The notes under the pieces: model-generated
What the model was told of the DNA's origin: nothing
Databases searched by the model: none
The model's input: the letters and a program-made list of their open reading frames with translations, nothing else
In this document: positions 35,680 through 47,340 of the stretch, in pieces
Position numbering within the stretch: position 1 is the first letter of the stretch
Layout: each line of letters opens with the position of its first letter
Position numbers and translations under genes: made by a program
Assembly: GCA_030761205.1 (NCBI GenBank)
Contig: JAULJL010000039.1
Coordinates: 5,342,001-5,406,000, forward strand
Direction: 5' to 3'
DNA: 64,000 bases
Origin: Fremontodendron californicum
Taxonomy: Eukaryota; Streptophyta; Magnoliopsida; Malvales; Malvaceae

Positions 35680-36681
35680 TTTGCTATCAGAGCTTAGGCC
35701 TCCAATCAGGTCTTTTTAAATCAATCTAACAAGATTTTCGATTTTCAGGCGTTCTTGTCTTGGGGTTATAACTTTTTAGGCATTCTTGTCTTATGGTTAT
35801 AGTTTTTAGGCAGTCTTGCTTTGGTGTTTCATTTCTTGTAATTGAATCAAATCAATCTAACAAGATTTTGGGGTTTCAAGCATTCTTGTCTTGGAATTAT
35901 AGCTTTTTAGACATTCTTGTCTCGGGGTTATAGTTTTTAGACAATCTTGCTTTGGGGTTTCGTTTATTGTAATTGAATCAAATCAATCTAACAAGATTTT
36001 GGGGTTTCATGCATTCTTGTCTTAGGGTTATAGCTTTAGGCATTCTTGTCTTGGGATTATAGTTTTTAGATAGTCTTGTTTAGGGTTTCGTTCTTGTCAT
36101 TTGACTTAGATCAAGATTACTGCTTCTTGCGTTATTGATCTACAAAAATTCATTTTTGGTCTTTCTTGATCATTCTTGAAAAATAATAAAGAATTTAGTA
36201 TTCAGTTCGACTAGGCAAAAGAAAAAAGAAAGAAAGTATTTCCAGACATCAAGAAAATCAAGAAGTCTCGTAAAAGAAAAAATTAAATGTCAGTTCGAAG
36301 AGAAAAAGAAAGAAAGAAAAAGAAAAGAGTTTGAAAAAACAGAGAAAAAGAAGAAAGAATTCGAAAGAAAATCATTCATCTTGTTCTTTATTTATCTTTT
36401 TTAACCTATTATTCTTGTTTAACATCATTCTAATTGTTTTCTTGAATCTTGTGTTGGTTTGAGTTAAGTAAAGGAGTTCTTGATAGAGTTCTACTAGTTC
36501 TTAAAGAACTTGAAAGAGAAAATAAGAGTGGTAAAAGGCAAGAGGGAGTGAGCTTATTACAAAAAAAGCCTAAAAAAGTGAAACACAAGTTTGAGTATTT
36601 TTTTTTTAGAGTAAACATTAAGGGAGTGTGTTAGCTTATTTCTTTTATCACTAACAAATCTTGTTTTGCAGCAACTTCAAG
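35680..36681 (+). other. Leader of the chromovirus-like element with 131-bp repeats
   Basis: PBS-like TGCTATCAGAGC at ~35682. Then TCAATCTAACAAGATTTT recurs at 35721, 35852 and 35983 (131-bp spacing), each unit containing several GGCATTCTTGTCTT words. A purine-rich AAAGAAAGAAA stretch follows at 36220-36370. TTTTGCAG just before the gag ATG could be a splice acceptor. Confidence 0.65.
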
Positions 36682-37445
36682 ATGTCTCATAAGAGTGAAT
36701 CATCACACAAGGAGGAGAATAAGCCATTCTTTACGTTGCAGGCTATGCAACAACAGTTTGAACATCTAAATTTTGTGATGGCAGAGATAACAGAGAAAAT
36801 GGATAGACAAGAGACAGCCATTAGGAGTCTACAAGGTAGGCAAAATAGAGGAGTTAGGCGTGAGCCTAGTGTAGTTGATGAGCCTGAATTCGAGGAAGAA
36901 GATGATGTGGAGGTTGATATGGGTAGGCCTAGAGGAGTTAGGCATGGAGGAGGACCTAGGAGAAATACAAGGGGTCGTGAATGGGTAGATAGAGAGGATA
37001 GGAACCTTGGAAACATAAAAATGAAAATTCCATCTTTCCAAGGTAGAACTGATCCTGAAGTGTATTTGGAGTGGGAGAAGAAGATTGAGTTGATTTTTGA
37101 TTGTCACAACTACTCTAAAGAGAAGAATGTGAATTTGACAGTAATTGAATTCACTGATTATGCTATGGTTTGGTGGGATCAATTAGTGACCAATAGGAGG
37201 AGGAACCATGAGAGACCTATAGAGACATGGGGTGAGTTGAAAGCTCTCATGAGAAAGAGGTTTGTACCTAGCCACTACTATAGATACCTCTACCAAAAAC
37301 TACAAAACCTTACCCAAGGGTCTAGGAGTGTAGAGGATTACTATAAAGAGATGGAGGTGGCTATGATTCAGGCCAATGAGATGAGGATAGGGAAGCCACT
37401 ATGGCTAGATTTTTGAGTGGTTTACATAGAGATATAGAAAATGTA

Positions 37446-37477
<32 letters not shown>

Positions 37478-38369
37478 CATGGTGCACATGGCTATGAAGG
37501 TGGAGAGGCAACTAAAGAGAAAGGGGGCATCAAGGTATACTTCGGTTTCTAGCACTCCTTGGAAACCAAAGTGGGACAAAACTGACCAGGCTGTTGTCAA
37601 GGGGAAGACCGAACCAATTAAGGGGAAGGAAGAGAGCACTAGCAATGAAAAAACCCAAGGTAATTTTGAATCCTTCAAGGAATAGAGATGTTAAATTTTT
37701 TAAATGCTTGGGTTCAGGACACATTGCATCTCAATGTACAAACAAACGGGTGATGATCATACATTCCAATGGAGAGGTGATGATCGAAAGTGAGGATGAT
37801 GGAGATGAGATGCCAGAATTGGAAGATGCTAGTGATGATGATGATTTGGACTACCCCGTGGAAGGTAAGTCTCTTATTGCTAGGCGTGCATTAAATGCGC
37901 AAATTAAGGTAGATGATATAGAGCAGCAAAGAGAAAATATATTTCATACTAGATGTTTTTTGAAAAACAAGGTATGTAGTATGATTATTATTGATGGGGG
38001 GAGTTGCACCAATGTAGCTAGTACCACCCTAGTTGAAAAGTTGGGTTTACCTTTGCTTAAACATCCTAAACCTTATAAATTACAATGGTTGAATGAATAT
38101 GGAGAGGTTAAGGTGAATAGGCAAGTTTTGGTAGCTTTTACTATTGGGAGGTATAGTGAAAGGTGCTTTGTGATGTAGTGCCTATGCATGCTGGCCATCT
38201 ATTTTTGGGGAGGCCATGGCAGTACGATAGGAGGGTTATTCATGATGGGTTTAGGAATAGGTACAGCTTTGTAAAATATGGAAAAACCATTAACCTTGTT
38301 CCTTTAACTCCAAAACAGGTCTATGAGGACCAATTGAAATTGAAAAGTGACTTTGAGAAAAAACAATGA
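36682..38369 (+). pseudogene. gag-protease of the chromovirus-like element, frameshifted
   Basis: Starts at ATG giving MSHKSESS. Capsid region: DPEVYLEWEKKIELIFDCHN (~37050), FTDYAMVWWDQL (~37150), FVPSHYYRYLYQKLQNLTQG (~37260), then after a frameshift near 37400 MARFLSGLHRDIENVVELQH. Another shift near 37600-37680 leads to a zinc knuckle FFKCLGSGHIASQC in which the first Cys is Phe. A retroviral-type protease follows (IIIDGGSCTNVAS, ~37985), and a further break at ~38178 separates HAGHLFLGRPWQYDRR. Reading frame changes at least three times, so no full polyprotein is made. Confidence 0.85.
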
Positions 38370-39217
38370 ATAAGGCCGAAACACATGAGGAAAAAAGGAG
38401 AGAACAGAAAAATGATAGTTAGGCCGAAAAAGAAAGGAAAAAAGAGAGTGAAAAATAAAGAGAGGTGGCAGAAAAAAAAGAGTGAAGCCACAAGAGAGAA
38501 AAGAAAAAACAAAGATGAACTTTTATGCAAAGGAGAGTGAGGTTCTTACTCTTGATCAAACTAACAAATCTCTTCTTAGCTTGTCTTTTACTTTATTGCA
38601 GGTGTTTGAGCATGTATTTTCGGAGGGCAAGCCGAATGGATTGCCTTCCATAAGAGGCATTGAACATCCGATTGATTTCGCACCGAACATTGTTACAAGC
38701 AAGGTATGTACTTCTTATGTTACTTGTTACAAGCAAGGTAAGGGGAACATTATTGCTGATATTTTATCAAGAAGGTATGTTCTTACTTCTATGAATACTC
38801 AAATGCTTAGGTTTGAATATATGCAAGGTATGTATGCCAATGACGCTGCTTTTTCTTATTCATACATGACTTGTGATAAATTTAATTTGTGTTTTAGGGA
38901 ACTATGTGCAATTGCTACTATTAAATAAAGGTTATGTTCTACACTTGTGTTAGCATTACCTAACTTTAACAAGACTTTTAAAATTGAATGCGATGCGACA
39001 GGGATAAGGATTGGAGTCGTTTTGTTGCATGATAGACGTCCCATATCTTTCTTCGAAGAGAAGCTTTCCAAATCCTTGAGAACATTAATGATAATGCTTC
39101 TAAAGTGGATCTTCAAGGTGAGTATATTGTTTCTACTACTTTTAATGTTTTTGATCTTTCTCCTTATGATGCAAGCGATGATTCGAGGTCGAATCTTTTC
39201 GAGGAAAAGGGGAATGA
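38370..39217 (+). pseudogene. Scrambled pol remnants of the chromovirus-like element
   Basis: Purine-rich linker (38370-38520), then LPSIRGIEHPIDF (start of the RT region, ~38640). This jumps to an RNase H end fragment, KQGKGNIIADILSRR (~38730-38775). After that comes an RNase H start fragment, ALPNFNKTFKIECDA (~38950), so the two RNase H parts are in the wrong order. An integrase C-terminal fragment follows (STFNVFDLSPY, ~39130). The RT core is missing. A 14-bp direct repeat TTACAAGCAAGGTA occurs on both sides of the first junction. GAGGAAAAGGGGAATGA at 39201-39217 is the polypurine tract. Confidence 0.75.
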
Positions 39218-39999
39218 TGGGATCCAAGATAGACCAAGTTTTCAAGAAGCAATGCAAGGATTCCACTTAGGCCGAATCAAGGAAGCAATGCAAGGAAAGG
39301 ACTTAGGCAGAATCTACAAGTCTTTTAAGCAAGGCCAAGACATTCAATATGGACTTGAATGAAGAGGAACCAGCTTTGGTCCATGTGATCCAAGTTTTAC
39401 AAGTAGCGACATAAGAGGGAATTGAAGCGGGCCTGACTTTGTTTCATTAATTGACATGGCATGTGTGGGGGCCATCCTAATTCATTAATTGATGTGGCAA
39501 GAGTGGGCTTGTTTAATTCATTTAAGCACATAGGCATGTGGGCCTATTTTATGTATTAAGTCTATTGGGTTTGTGGGAGCTACCTCATTAATCTAGTTGG
39601 ACCTATTTTTAATTATTAGGTTTTGAGCTTTAGTATGTTCAGCCCATAGTACTATTATTAGTGTGTCAACCAACTAGGGCATGTCATTATTGTGTTTAAG
39701 CCCTAGCCGACCTAGGTTAAGATAGAAGGGATATAAATAGTTTCTGTAGCCGTCTATGGAAAAAAAGTTCATTATGTAATATGATTTTTATCAAATTGAG
39801 AAGGTTTTCTCTTATTGTTCTTAAAAGAACTTCTGAACTTTTCAAAGGTTTTCTTTATGGCATTCAATAACCACATCTAGGTTCTTCAAACAAGATTTCA
39901 TTGGGTCTAGATTCTTCAACCTGATTCTTGGCTTTCTTGGGTTAGGATATTTGAATTGTTAGTGGGTTTAAAGGGTTTCAATCCTAAGGATTCACATCA
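39218..39999 (+). repeat. 3' LTR of the chromovirus-like element
   Basis: 782 bp, homologous to 34862-35679, ending TTCACATCA. Shorter by several small indels. Confidence 0.75.
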
Positions 40000-42786
40000 A
40001 CAAGCCTACCAACAGCCCTAATCCAACAACCTATGCACACACAATCCCCATTTGGCCTAACCCATTGCTTGAAGCAATCACCCAAATCCCAGGAACTAGG
40101 TGATTTTCTGGGAGTTGGGTTCTGAAAGCTCTACAAAAAGAGTAGAACCAAAATTAAAGAGGGAGGTTTTTTTTTTGCCTGGGGCTTCGAAAAAAATAGG
40201 GAGGAAGAAAACAAAAAAAAAAAATACAGATATTGCCTTGCCAAAAAGAAAAAAAAAATCATCACCCATAATACAAGCAGACATTCAACATCAACCAAAA
40301 AGTCACATAAACACTGCAGACACAAAAAAATGAAATTTTTTTGGGAAAATTTTTGGGGTTTCACGTGATGAGGGAGTGAGGGACATTGTTTGGGGAAGTT
40401 CGAATGGTGAAGAGGTAGATCGGGACTAGGAGAGATGTTGGTGAGGTTTTGAACTTTTTAGTCGCGAGGTTTTTCTTTAGATCTAGGGATTTCGACTCCG
40501 ATTCAGGCAAAACAAAGCCTAAAATCAAAAAGAGGAGGCCAAAACGAAGCTAGGGTGAAATTTTTTGAGCAAACAGAGTCCAACCATCGGCGGCGAACGA
40601 CGGCACTGGCGGTGGTCACCGGTCGGATTATGGGTTTATATGATTTTTCCGGTGGCTTTGAAGAACAGGGCTGGTTTTTAGAGAGAGAGAGTCTAGTCTT
40701 AGAGAGAGGAAAAAAAGAAAAAAAAATGGGAAGAAATAAAAACATTTGGCTTAAATAGATAAAAAAATAAGAAGCAAAGCATGATCCGCGGATAGTCCGA
40801 CTTGTTTGTCACTCGACCTGACCCGAGCGGAAGAAAAAAAAGAAAAAACAGTAGCCGACCCGACCCGCGGCCCTTCTGACCCGATCCGATCCGCCAGCAA
40901 CAAGCCTGGGTCTTGGGCTTGGTCTCCCACGTTTGGGCCTCTATATCCAGGCCTATTTGGGGTATATTTTCTATCCCTTGGGCCTATTCCATTAAAATGT
41001 TCATTTATTTATTTCTTTTTATTTCATGCAAATTCTTATATATATATATATTTTTAATTGCCATATATATATATATATATTGGTAAATACAATTGGTTCA
41101 TAAAAGTTTATGCATGGATATATATAAAAAATTATATTGATAAGTTTCATCAAGAGATTAAAGATAGTTTTAAAAATGAGCAATAAATATAAAGAAGTTT
41201 CTTCTTTATAAAAGTAATAGTAGGAAAAAAATAAATAAAAGTTATTTTATGTGTCATGTCATGTCATACATATATTACTTTACTTTTTGTCTTTTCTTAA
41301 TAAAAATAAATAAAAATAAAATGGGAATGGAATAGGAATGGGAAAAAAACAATAATAATAATAATAATTTATGAATTCTTGCCTAGATGTTGGAAGAATC
41401 CCAATATTTTTACAAAATAAGAATGTGCTTATCTTAAGCTTCATTATAAGGACATTCAAGTGTGGAGATCCTTTTCAAATTCTGACTAGACGTTGGAAAA
41501 TTTGGAAAGGCTCTCACATACATCGAAGGTTCGTGTTTTATTTCTAAAAAAATAAAAATAAAAAATATATATAAAAAATAATAATCAAAATAAAAAATAT
41601 ATATAACAAATATTTTTAATCAATTCGTTATGTCATCTATTTATTCATACTTATTTATTTGTCCTTGGTTGGTATGTTAATGTTATTCGTTCAGCTTATA
41701 ATATGGTACGCAACACAAATCTTAAATAATTTTTTTAACAAAAAAAAAGAAATTTCTTGAATAATAATGATAATATGCTATGAGAACTTTCAAGTGTAGA
41801 GATCTTCTCCAAATTTCGCCTAGAAGATGGGGAATTTGGGGAAGATCTCACATCGAGGATTCTCGTACGACCCTAAAAAATAAAATTTCCCATTTTACAA
41901 TAAAATTAATTTATCATCCACATTGTTGTATATTTTTTACCAAAAAAGAATGGTAACACGCTGGTGCTAAGGACCAGAGCAAGAATTTCAAATGTAGAGG
42001 TCTTCTCCAAATTCCACAAAGAGGATGTGGAATTTGGGCAAGCTCTCACACCGAAGATTCTTATCCTCGCTCAAATAAAAATTTATTTCTAAAACCAAAC
42101 AATTCATTTTAAAAATTATTACTCTTTATCTTTCTATGTATGCTCGTTCATTATTATTGCTTATTCCATTTGTTGCATATCATACTTTAATCAAGAGTTT
42201 TAAGAGGATCCTACGAAACAAAATAAAATAATATTCCGAGTAAAAACAAATAGACGTTGGAGGATTTTGAATAATTGTTGTTTACAAAGGAACATTATTT
42301 GATTTAAAGGAATATCGTGCAAATTCGAAAGCGAGGAAACTCTTCCCAAATTCTGCCTAGACGTTGGAGAATTCGGAGAAAGTTTCCGATGCCAAAGATT
42401 TTCATTTTATTCCTAAATAAAATAATTTGTTTTTTTTTTCTTCAAATACAAAAATTTTCAATAAAGAGAATTATGGGAATTATTTTTAAATATCAAAATT
42501 AAAATCGTTCTATCAAGATTAAAGGATAACACATGATTAAATGGTACCATTTTTTAAACGGGCATCATGGGGGTGCTAATTCCTTCCCCACACGTAACTG
42601 TACTTCCGAACCCAATTTTGTTTTCGCAGACCAAAATTATCTTTTAATAAATTTTAATTGATTTTAAGATTTTATTTAAAGGATAAATTTTTCTAGATGG
42701 CCAATCACACCTAAACCAAAAAAAAAAAATGGTGGCGACTCCTTTGTGTTTTAAAATCGTCTAGGGGTTGAAAAACCGTTATGACA
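40000..42786 (+). repeat. 3' LTR of element 3, right part
   Basis: Continues the LTR after the nested element and ends AAAAACCGTTATGACA at 42786, the same terminus as the element 2 LTRs. Holds GATCTAGGGATTTCGACTCC (~40480), matching the element 2 LTR, and the TAATTCCTTCCCCACACGTAACTG zone (~42580), also shared. Contains four copies of a hairpin-like motif. ORFs in it are low-complexity. Confidence 0.78.
41461..42400 (+). repeat. Four spaced copies of a ~75-bp hairpin-like motif
   Basis: Copies near 41461, 41794, 41993 and 42331. Each has GATCTTCTCCAAATT, a short centre with (A/C)TAGA(C/A)G(T/A)TGG or similar, then GAATTTGG(G/A)(G/C)AAG and CTCACA..GA(A/G)GATT. The two arms can pair as CTTCTCCAAATT / AATTTGGGGAAG. 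They are separated by AT-rich DNA. Confidence 0.65.
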
Positions 42787-43253
42787 TATACTATTAATAA
42801 AGTGGATGATTGAGTTTGGTGTCACCGAGTCAAGTGACATCAACTCAATTGGTAAAATGACAGAAAATCTAAATTAAAATTATAGTAAATCTATAAAATA
42901 AGGGATAAAAATATTATTTAGTATGAAATTTAAATAATTTTATTTTTTAAAAATATTTACACATAAAAAAAAAACTACCCACTAGTAAGGTGCTCTTGGG
43001 TCGGGCCAGGCCGAACCGCGGCCTGAGAAATTTTTTTCCCTTGCCCAAGCCCGTTTAGGGCCAAGCTCGGGCTAGCCCGTAAGCCCATTTCACTGTTCAT
43101 ATATTATTAAAATATTAAAAAATATTTTTATATATTATAATTAAATTTAAATAAAAAATATAATATTTTAATAAGTGAACAGTGATCCGACCCAGATCAT
43201 AAAAAATCCTATCCAGGCCCGGCCCATGAGTAGGTCACTTTCTTAATTATGTA
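42787..43253. other. Spacer with a small foldback repeat
   Basis: 42990-43240 has GC-rich GGGTCGGGCCAGGCC and GGCCCGGCCC words near its two ends and an inner inverted pair CACTGTTCATATATTATT / AATAAGTGAACAGTG. That suggests a small non-autonomous transposon. The rest is AT-rich and unassigned. Confidence 0.45.
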
Positions 43254-45722
43254 TGTCATAACGATCCTCGCGGACCATCGAATGACGTATTGGGGGTGAG
43301 AGAAAAAGAAAATTGGTTCCTCTTAAATAAAATGAGGGTTTTAAAACAACCTCGAAAAAATAGTCACCACCGATCTTTTTTGGCTAAGTGTGATAGGTCA
43401 CCTATTAAAATCGGTTTTCATGAAACATTTTAAAATTAATTTAAAATTTTTAATTTTTTTTTTTAAAAGTTTGCGCTTTAAATCAGAGAAAAATAAAAAC
43501 AGGTTCGGGAGTCGGTTACGTCACGGGGAATGATTAGCACCCCCACAACGCCCGTATAAAACGGTACCTTATTGATCACGTGTTATCTTAAGTATTGGTT
43601 AAAGTCAGTTTTAGCTTCCATATTTTAAAATTATTCTCTTAAAAACTTGTTATTATTTCGAGAATGATCTGGAATTATCATAAAAAATTTTATATTTTTC
43701 GGCAAACCCGGCAAGACATAGAAGTTTTTGGTTATTTTGAAAATCTCTGCGTCATTCTCTTTTCTTGAAAAGGATATTCCGTTGTTAATGATAATTGATG
43801 AGATTCTCTCCAGCAAACCCGACAAAGAACTCATGAATTATTTTAACTCTGAAATATTATATTATTTTAATAAAACATCCATTTGCATTAAACTCGTTTG
43901 TTATGAGCATGAGAATGCAAACATTATTAATATGCAACATGAAAGAAATAATGTGACCACTAATTATCTATAAAATTCATGACATGGCATACATTTTATT
44001 ATGACATGGCAAATAGTTTTTGACATACATCTTATCATGAAATGGCATATTTTACCTAAAGTCAACTCGAGTTCCTTCACATTAAGATTACTTCTATAAA
44101 ACCTAAATTTTCTCTTTAATCTTGATTTTTCAAAGTTGACTTTTTTACTTTAACTTTGACTTTTTGGTCAACTTTGATTTTGACTTTTCGGTCAACTTTG
44201 ACTTTTTAATCCGAAGTATCAAAGATGACATGCTCACTTCACCGAACCCAAATGTTAAGTCACTAAACCATGAAATTGGAATGAATTTAGAAAGTTGGAT
44301 TTTGTAGAAAAAAATTAGAGGTGGCAATTGGGCGGGTTCGGGTCGGGCTCAATCGGGTTCGGGTTCAATCGGGTTTGGGCCCATTCAGGTTCGGGTCCGT
44401 TCGGGTTCGGGTCCGATCGGGTTCGGGTCCGTCCGGGTTCGGGTCTGTCCAGGTTCGGGTCCGTTCAGGTTCGAGCCCAGTAGGGTTCGGTTTCGATTCG
44501 GGTTCGGGTTTGTTTTACATCATTTTTATTTTATGTTAGATGTAATTATTTTTAAATAATTTAATTATTTACTTTTAAAAATAATTTTATAATTATTTTT
44601 AAAAATAATCTTTTTATTATAATATGATATTTTTAATTATATTTATTTATTAAAATCAATATTTATTAGCACCAAAAAAATATAAAATTAATTTTTTATA
44701 TAAATAAATTTTTAAAATAATTTATTATAAAAAAATATGATATATTATAAATTAATCATATTAATATTTAAAATAATTGATTTGATGAACTCGACTTTCA
44801 ACGTGTAAATACATTATAATTTATATTCACTACAAAATAAGAGATTTTTAGGGACGAACCCTGGCATTCAACTTTGAGGTCTAAATGGGCTTGGACTATC
44901 CATTTACAAATATGGACGGGTTTTGGCAGAATTTGAGGCCTATATTTCGGATCGATCCGGGCTTGGGTAAGTGAATATGGTGTTGATGACTTAATTTAAT
45001 AATATGCCTAAGAAAACTATATATATGTTGCAAAGAGCAACACATTTTTTTAAAAGTAGTTTTTATCTATTTTTTAATATAAGAAATACTATTATACTAG
45101 AGATAAGTTAAAATGAATGAATTGTTATTAATTAATTTTAATGTATAGAAAATACTATTATACTATTATAAGGGTGCTCTTAAAATAACATAAATAAAGG
45201 ATAAGTAATATTTTATGTCAAAAAAATTTACATTTCTAAAATTTTCATGAGTTTAGAATTTTTTGATAGTGGATTCATCAAGATATGGGACATTAAAGTT
45301 ATAAACACAAAATATAATTGTATTTTTGATAAAATTATTATTTTATCATATATATAAATTAAATTAAATTTTAATTAAATTATTAAAAAAGATATTATAA
45401 TAAAATTGATAAATAAAGTTCTTGCTTTATAAAAAAATTATTTAATTACAATTTGATAATTTTTATTTTTAGTATTAAATTCGGGATCATGTTCGGGCCG
45501 GGCTCGGGTTCGGGTAATTTCGGGTTCGGGTCTTTTTGTGTTCGGGCTCTTTCGGGCTCGGGCCATTTCGGGTTCGGGTTTTTTCGGGTTCAGGTTTTTG
45601 ACTTTTTGGTCAAATCGGGTTTAGACGAGTTCGGGTTTTTCTGGACGGATTTTCGGGTTCATTTTGTCACCTCTGGAAAAAATGTACCTTTTAGGGGACC
45701 CGGACAAAATTAGATGTCTACA
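43254..45722 (-). mobile_element. Solo LTR of the element 1 type, with a nested hAT-like element
   Basis: Plus-strand edges TGTCATAACG and GATGTCTACA are the reverse of the LTR ends used by elements 1, 2 and 4. Internal blocks match the element 1 LTR (e.g. CACCTATTAAAA, TTAGCACCCCCACAACGCCC). Flanks ATGTA and AAGTA agree at 4 of 5 bases. No internal region is attached, so this is a solo LTR from recombination. Removing 44316-45675 leaves ~1.1 kb. Confidence 0.7.
44316..45675. mobile_element. hAT-like non-autonomous element with GGGTTC arrays
   Basis: Edges TAGAGGTGGCAA and TTGTCACCTCTG are near-perfect inverted repeats; flanks AAAAAAAT and GAAAAAAT agree at 7 of 8 bases, fitting an 8-bp hAT-type duplication. 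Tandem CGGGTTCGGGTC words lie just inside each end (44339-44515 and 45480-45660). The centre is AT-rich with no transposase. Gly/Ser/Arg-rich ORFs here come from the array. Confidence 0.65.
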
Positions 45723-46183
45723 AAGTAATTTTTTTTTCTTTTACTTTTTCTTTTATATTTTTTTTCATTCATTCACATAATGAATGTGTCTAAATCTAAG
45801 TATATATTATATGCTATAGGCGATTTGGCAATGAAGATTAGGCAGAGACATTATTGATTGGTGATTCGGTTATTGAAGAACCAATTGGAGATATAAAAGT
45901 GAAGAGGGCCCTTGTTTGCAACAAGTGGTAGCAAATGGACAAACACCTTTCCCAAGTACTATCAATTTATTTGCTCACGAGAAGCTCGAGGTTTTGCTAT
46001 TGTTAGGCGCTAGCTATTGCTTGCCAGCTCCCAATATTGGGAATTGGAATTGGACCAAGCCTCATATTTTTCTTGGAGATTTGAACTCCATGTTTGTCTT
46101 TACTAAGCTTAGAATATATCATATCATGAATTCATGATTTATCAACATGCTAATCTTTAATCACTTATGATATATATAATAAG
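45723..46183. other. Unassigned sequence
   Basis: A 73-codon ORF at 45916-46137 (ending IFLGDLNSMFVFTKLRIYH) and a few adjoining open pieces have less AT bias than the flanks, but I recognise no family. It may be a degenerate gene fragment. Confidence 0.3.
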
Positions 46184-46566
46184 GGATCTACTTACATTAA
46201 TGTAAAACTAAATTAGTTTTACACATTTTCATAACTTTTTATACGATTTATATTTTAACAAACCAACCGCTGCATTTAACAATATAATTGTGCTCGTCGT
46301 GCACGTAAAGTTTCGAATCGATCCGATATCTCTATCATATCGATTGAGAATACTGTCTTTTTCAATATATATTTAACGGTTGAAAGTTTTTTATATCGAA
46401 CAAATAGTTAGACATTTTTCATTTATTTTGAAACTCGACGTGCATGATCTACGTGAATAGGACATGAAATACGACGGTCGGATTAAACAAATATAAATCC
46501 TATAAAAAGTTACGAAAGTGTGTAAAACTAATTTAGTTTTACACTAGTATAAGTGGATGCTTCCTC
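46184..46566. mobile_element. MITE, copy 1
   Basis: The arms GTAAAACTAAATTAGTTTTAC and its mirrored partner lie ~300 bases apart. The left end GGATCTACTTACATTA pairs with the right end AGTATAAGTGGATGCTTCC. The core includes GTGCTCGTCGTGCACG and CGAATCGATCCGATATC. No coding sequence, ~383 bp. Confidence 0.75.
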
Positions 46567-46585
46567 TATATATATATATATATAT

Positions 46586-46965
46586 GAGGAGAATCACTTA
46601 TATTAATGTAAAATTAATTTAGTTTTATATATTTTTATAATTGTTATATGATTTATATTATTTAATTTGATCATTATATTTCATGCATTATTCACGTAAA
46701 CATGCACATCAAATTTTGAATAAATTAAAAATATTTAATTATTTTTTATATAAAAAATTTTAACCATTAAATATATATAAAAAACAGTATTCTCGACCGA
46801 TATGATAAAGATATCAAATCGATTTGAAACTTTACGTGCACGAGTAGTACGATTATATTACTAAATTCAATGACCAATTTGTTGAAATATTAATCATATA
46901 TAAAATATAAAAATATATAAAATTAATTAATTATACATTAATATAAATTAATTCCTCCTTTAATT
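46586..46965. mobile_element. MITE, copy 2, inverted relative to copy 1
   Basis: Ends GAGGAGAATCACTTATATTA and TAATATAAATTAATTCCTCC are inverted repeats. The core reads in the opposite direction to copy 1 (GACCGATATGATAAAGATATC, then TTTACGTGCACGAGTA). Separated from copy 1 by a short (TA)n run, so the two form a head-on pair. Confidence 0.7.
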
Positions 46966-46973
46966 ATATATAT

Positions 46974-47340
46974 TGTTGGAAATGGATGTACAAACCATTT
47001 TCTAACATAACTTCCCAAAGGAAGTTACTAAAAGAAATAAATAAAAACTACCGAAGGCAGTTAACAAGAAAAATAAAAGAGTAACTTCCTTATTTTGATA
47101 CTTTATCATTTGGCCAGAACAGAAAACATTAAAAGGATAAATAAGTTTCTCTTGAATAAACACAATACTCAAAATTAATTTTTTTGCATTCACAAAGGAT
47201 TTAGGCTGTGGTAATTAGATAATTCTCGATTTGTGATTTTGTCTTCGACCAGTGAATTAAAATTGGTTTCGTATCTAACGATTCTATAAGTTCGTTACTT
47301 AATTTGCTTTTATTATAGATTATTTACGATAGAATCTTCA
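46974..47340 (+). repeat. Copia-like 5' LTR
   Basis: TGTTGGAAATGG...AGAATCTTCA, 367 bp, directly followed by TTGTCATCAGAGCTC, resembling the initiator-Met primer site used by Copia elements. No second copy was found in the window, because the element is cut by element 2. Confidence 0.55.

Larger units (their letters stand above)
34862..39999 (+). mobile_element. Chromovirus-like Ty3/gypsy element, internally deleted and rearranged
   Basis: LTR copies at 34862-35679 and 39218-39999 flank a 3.5-kb interior. It contains gag and protease, no RT core, two RNase H fragments in reversed order and an integrase C-terminal piece. The downstream PBS-like TGCTATCAGAGC resembles the initiator-Met primer site used by chromoviruses. 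Target duplication is not clean (AACGA before, AACAA or ACAAG after). Inserted in the LTR of element 3 in the same orientation. Confidence 0.78.
29956..42786 (+). mobile_element. Element 3: 5'-truncated Tat-type Ty3/gypsy element with 3' LTR
   Basis: Order: pol from within RT, 3' untranslated region, 40-bp tandem array, polypurine tract, 3' LTR. The 5' LTR, leader, gag, protease and the start of RT are absent; sequence to the left is the MULE terminal repeat plus ~30 bases of filler. The LTR (34497-34861 and 40000-42786) is interrupted by another Ty3/gypsy element. It shares its array, polypurine tract and LTR start TGTAGCAAC with element 2. Confidence 0.82.

Noticed and set aside
34862..39999. 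Clean 5-bp target duplication for the chromovirus-like element
   Set aside because: AACGA before and ACAAG or AACAA after do not match exactly; the boundary stays approximate.
45916..46137. 73-codon ORF as a host gene
   Set aside because: No recognisable domain, no intact neighbours, and surrounded by transposons; listed only as unassigned sequence.
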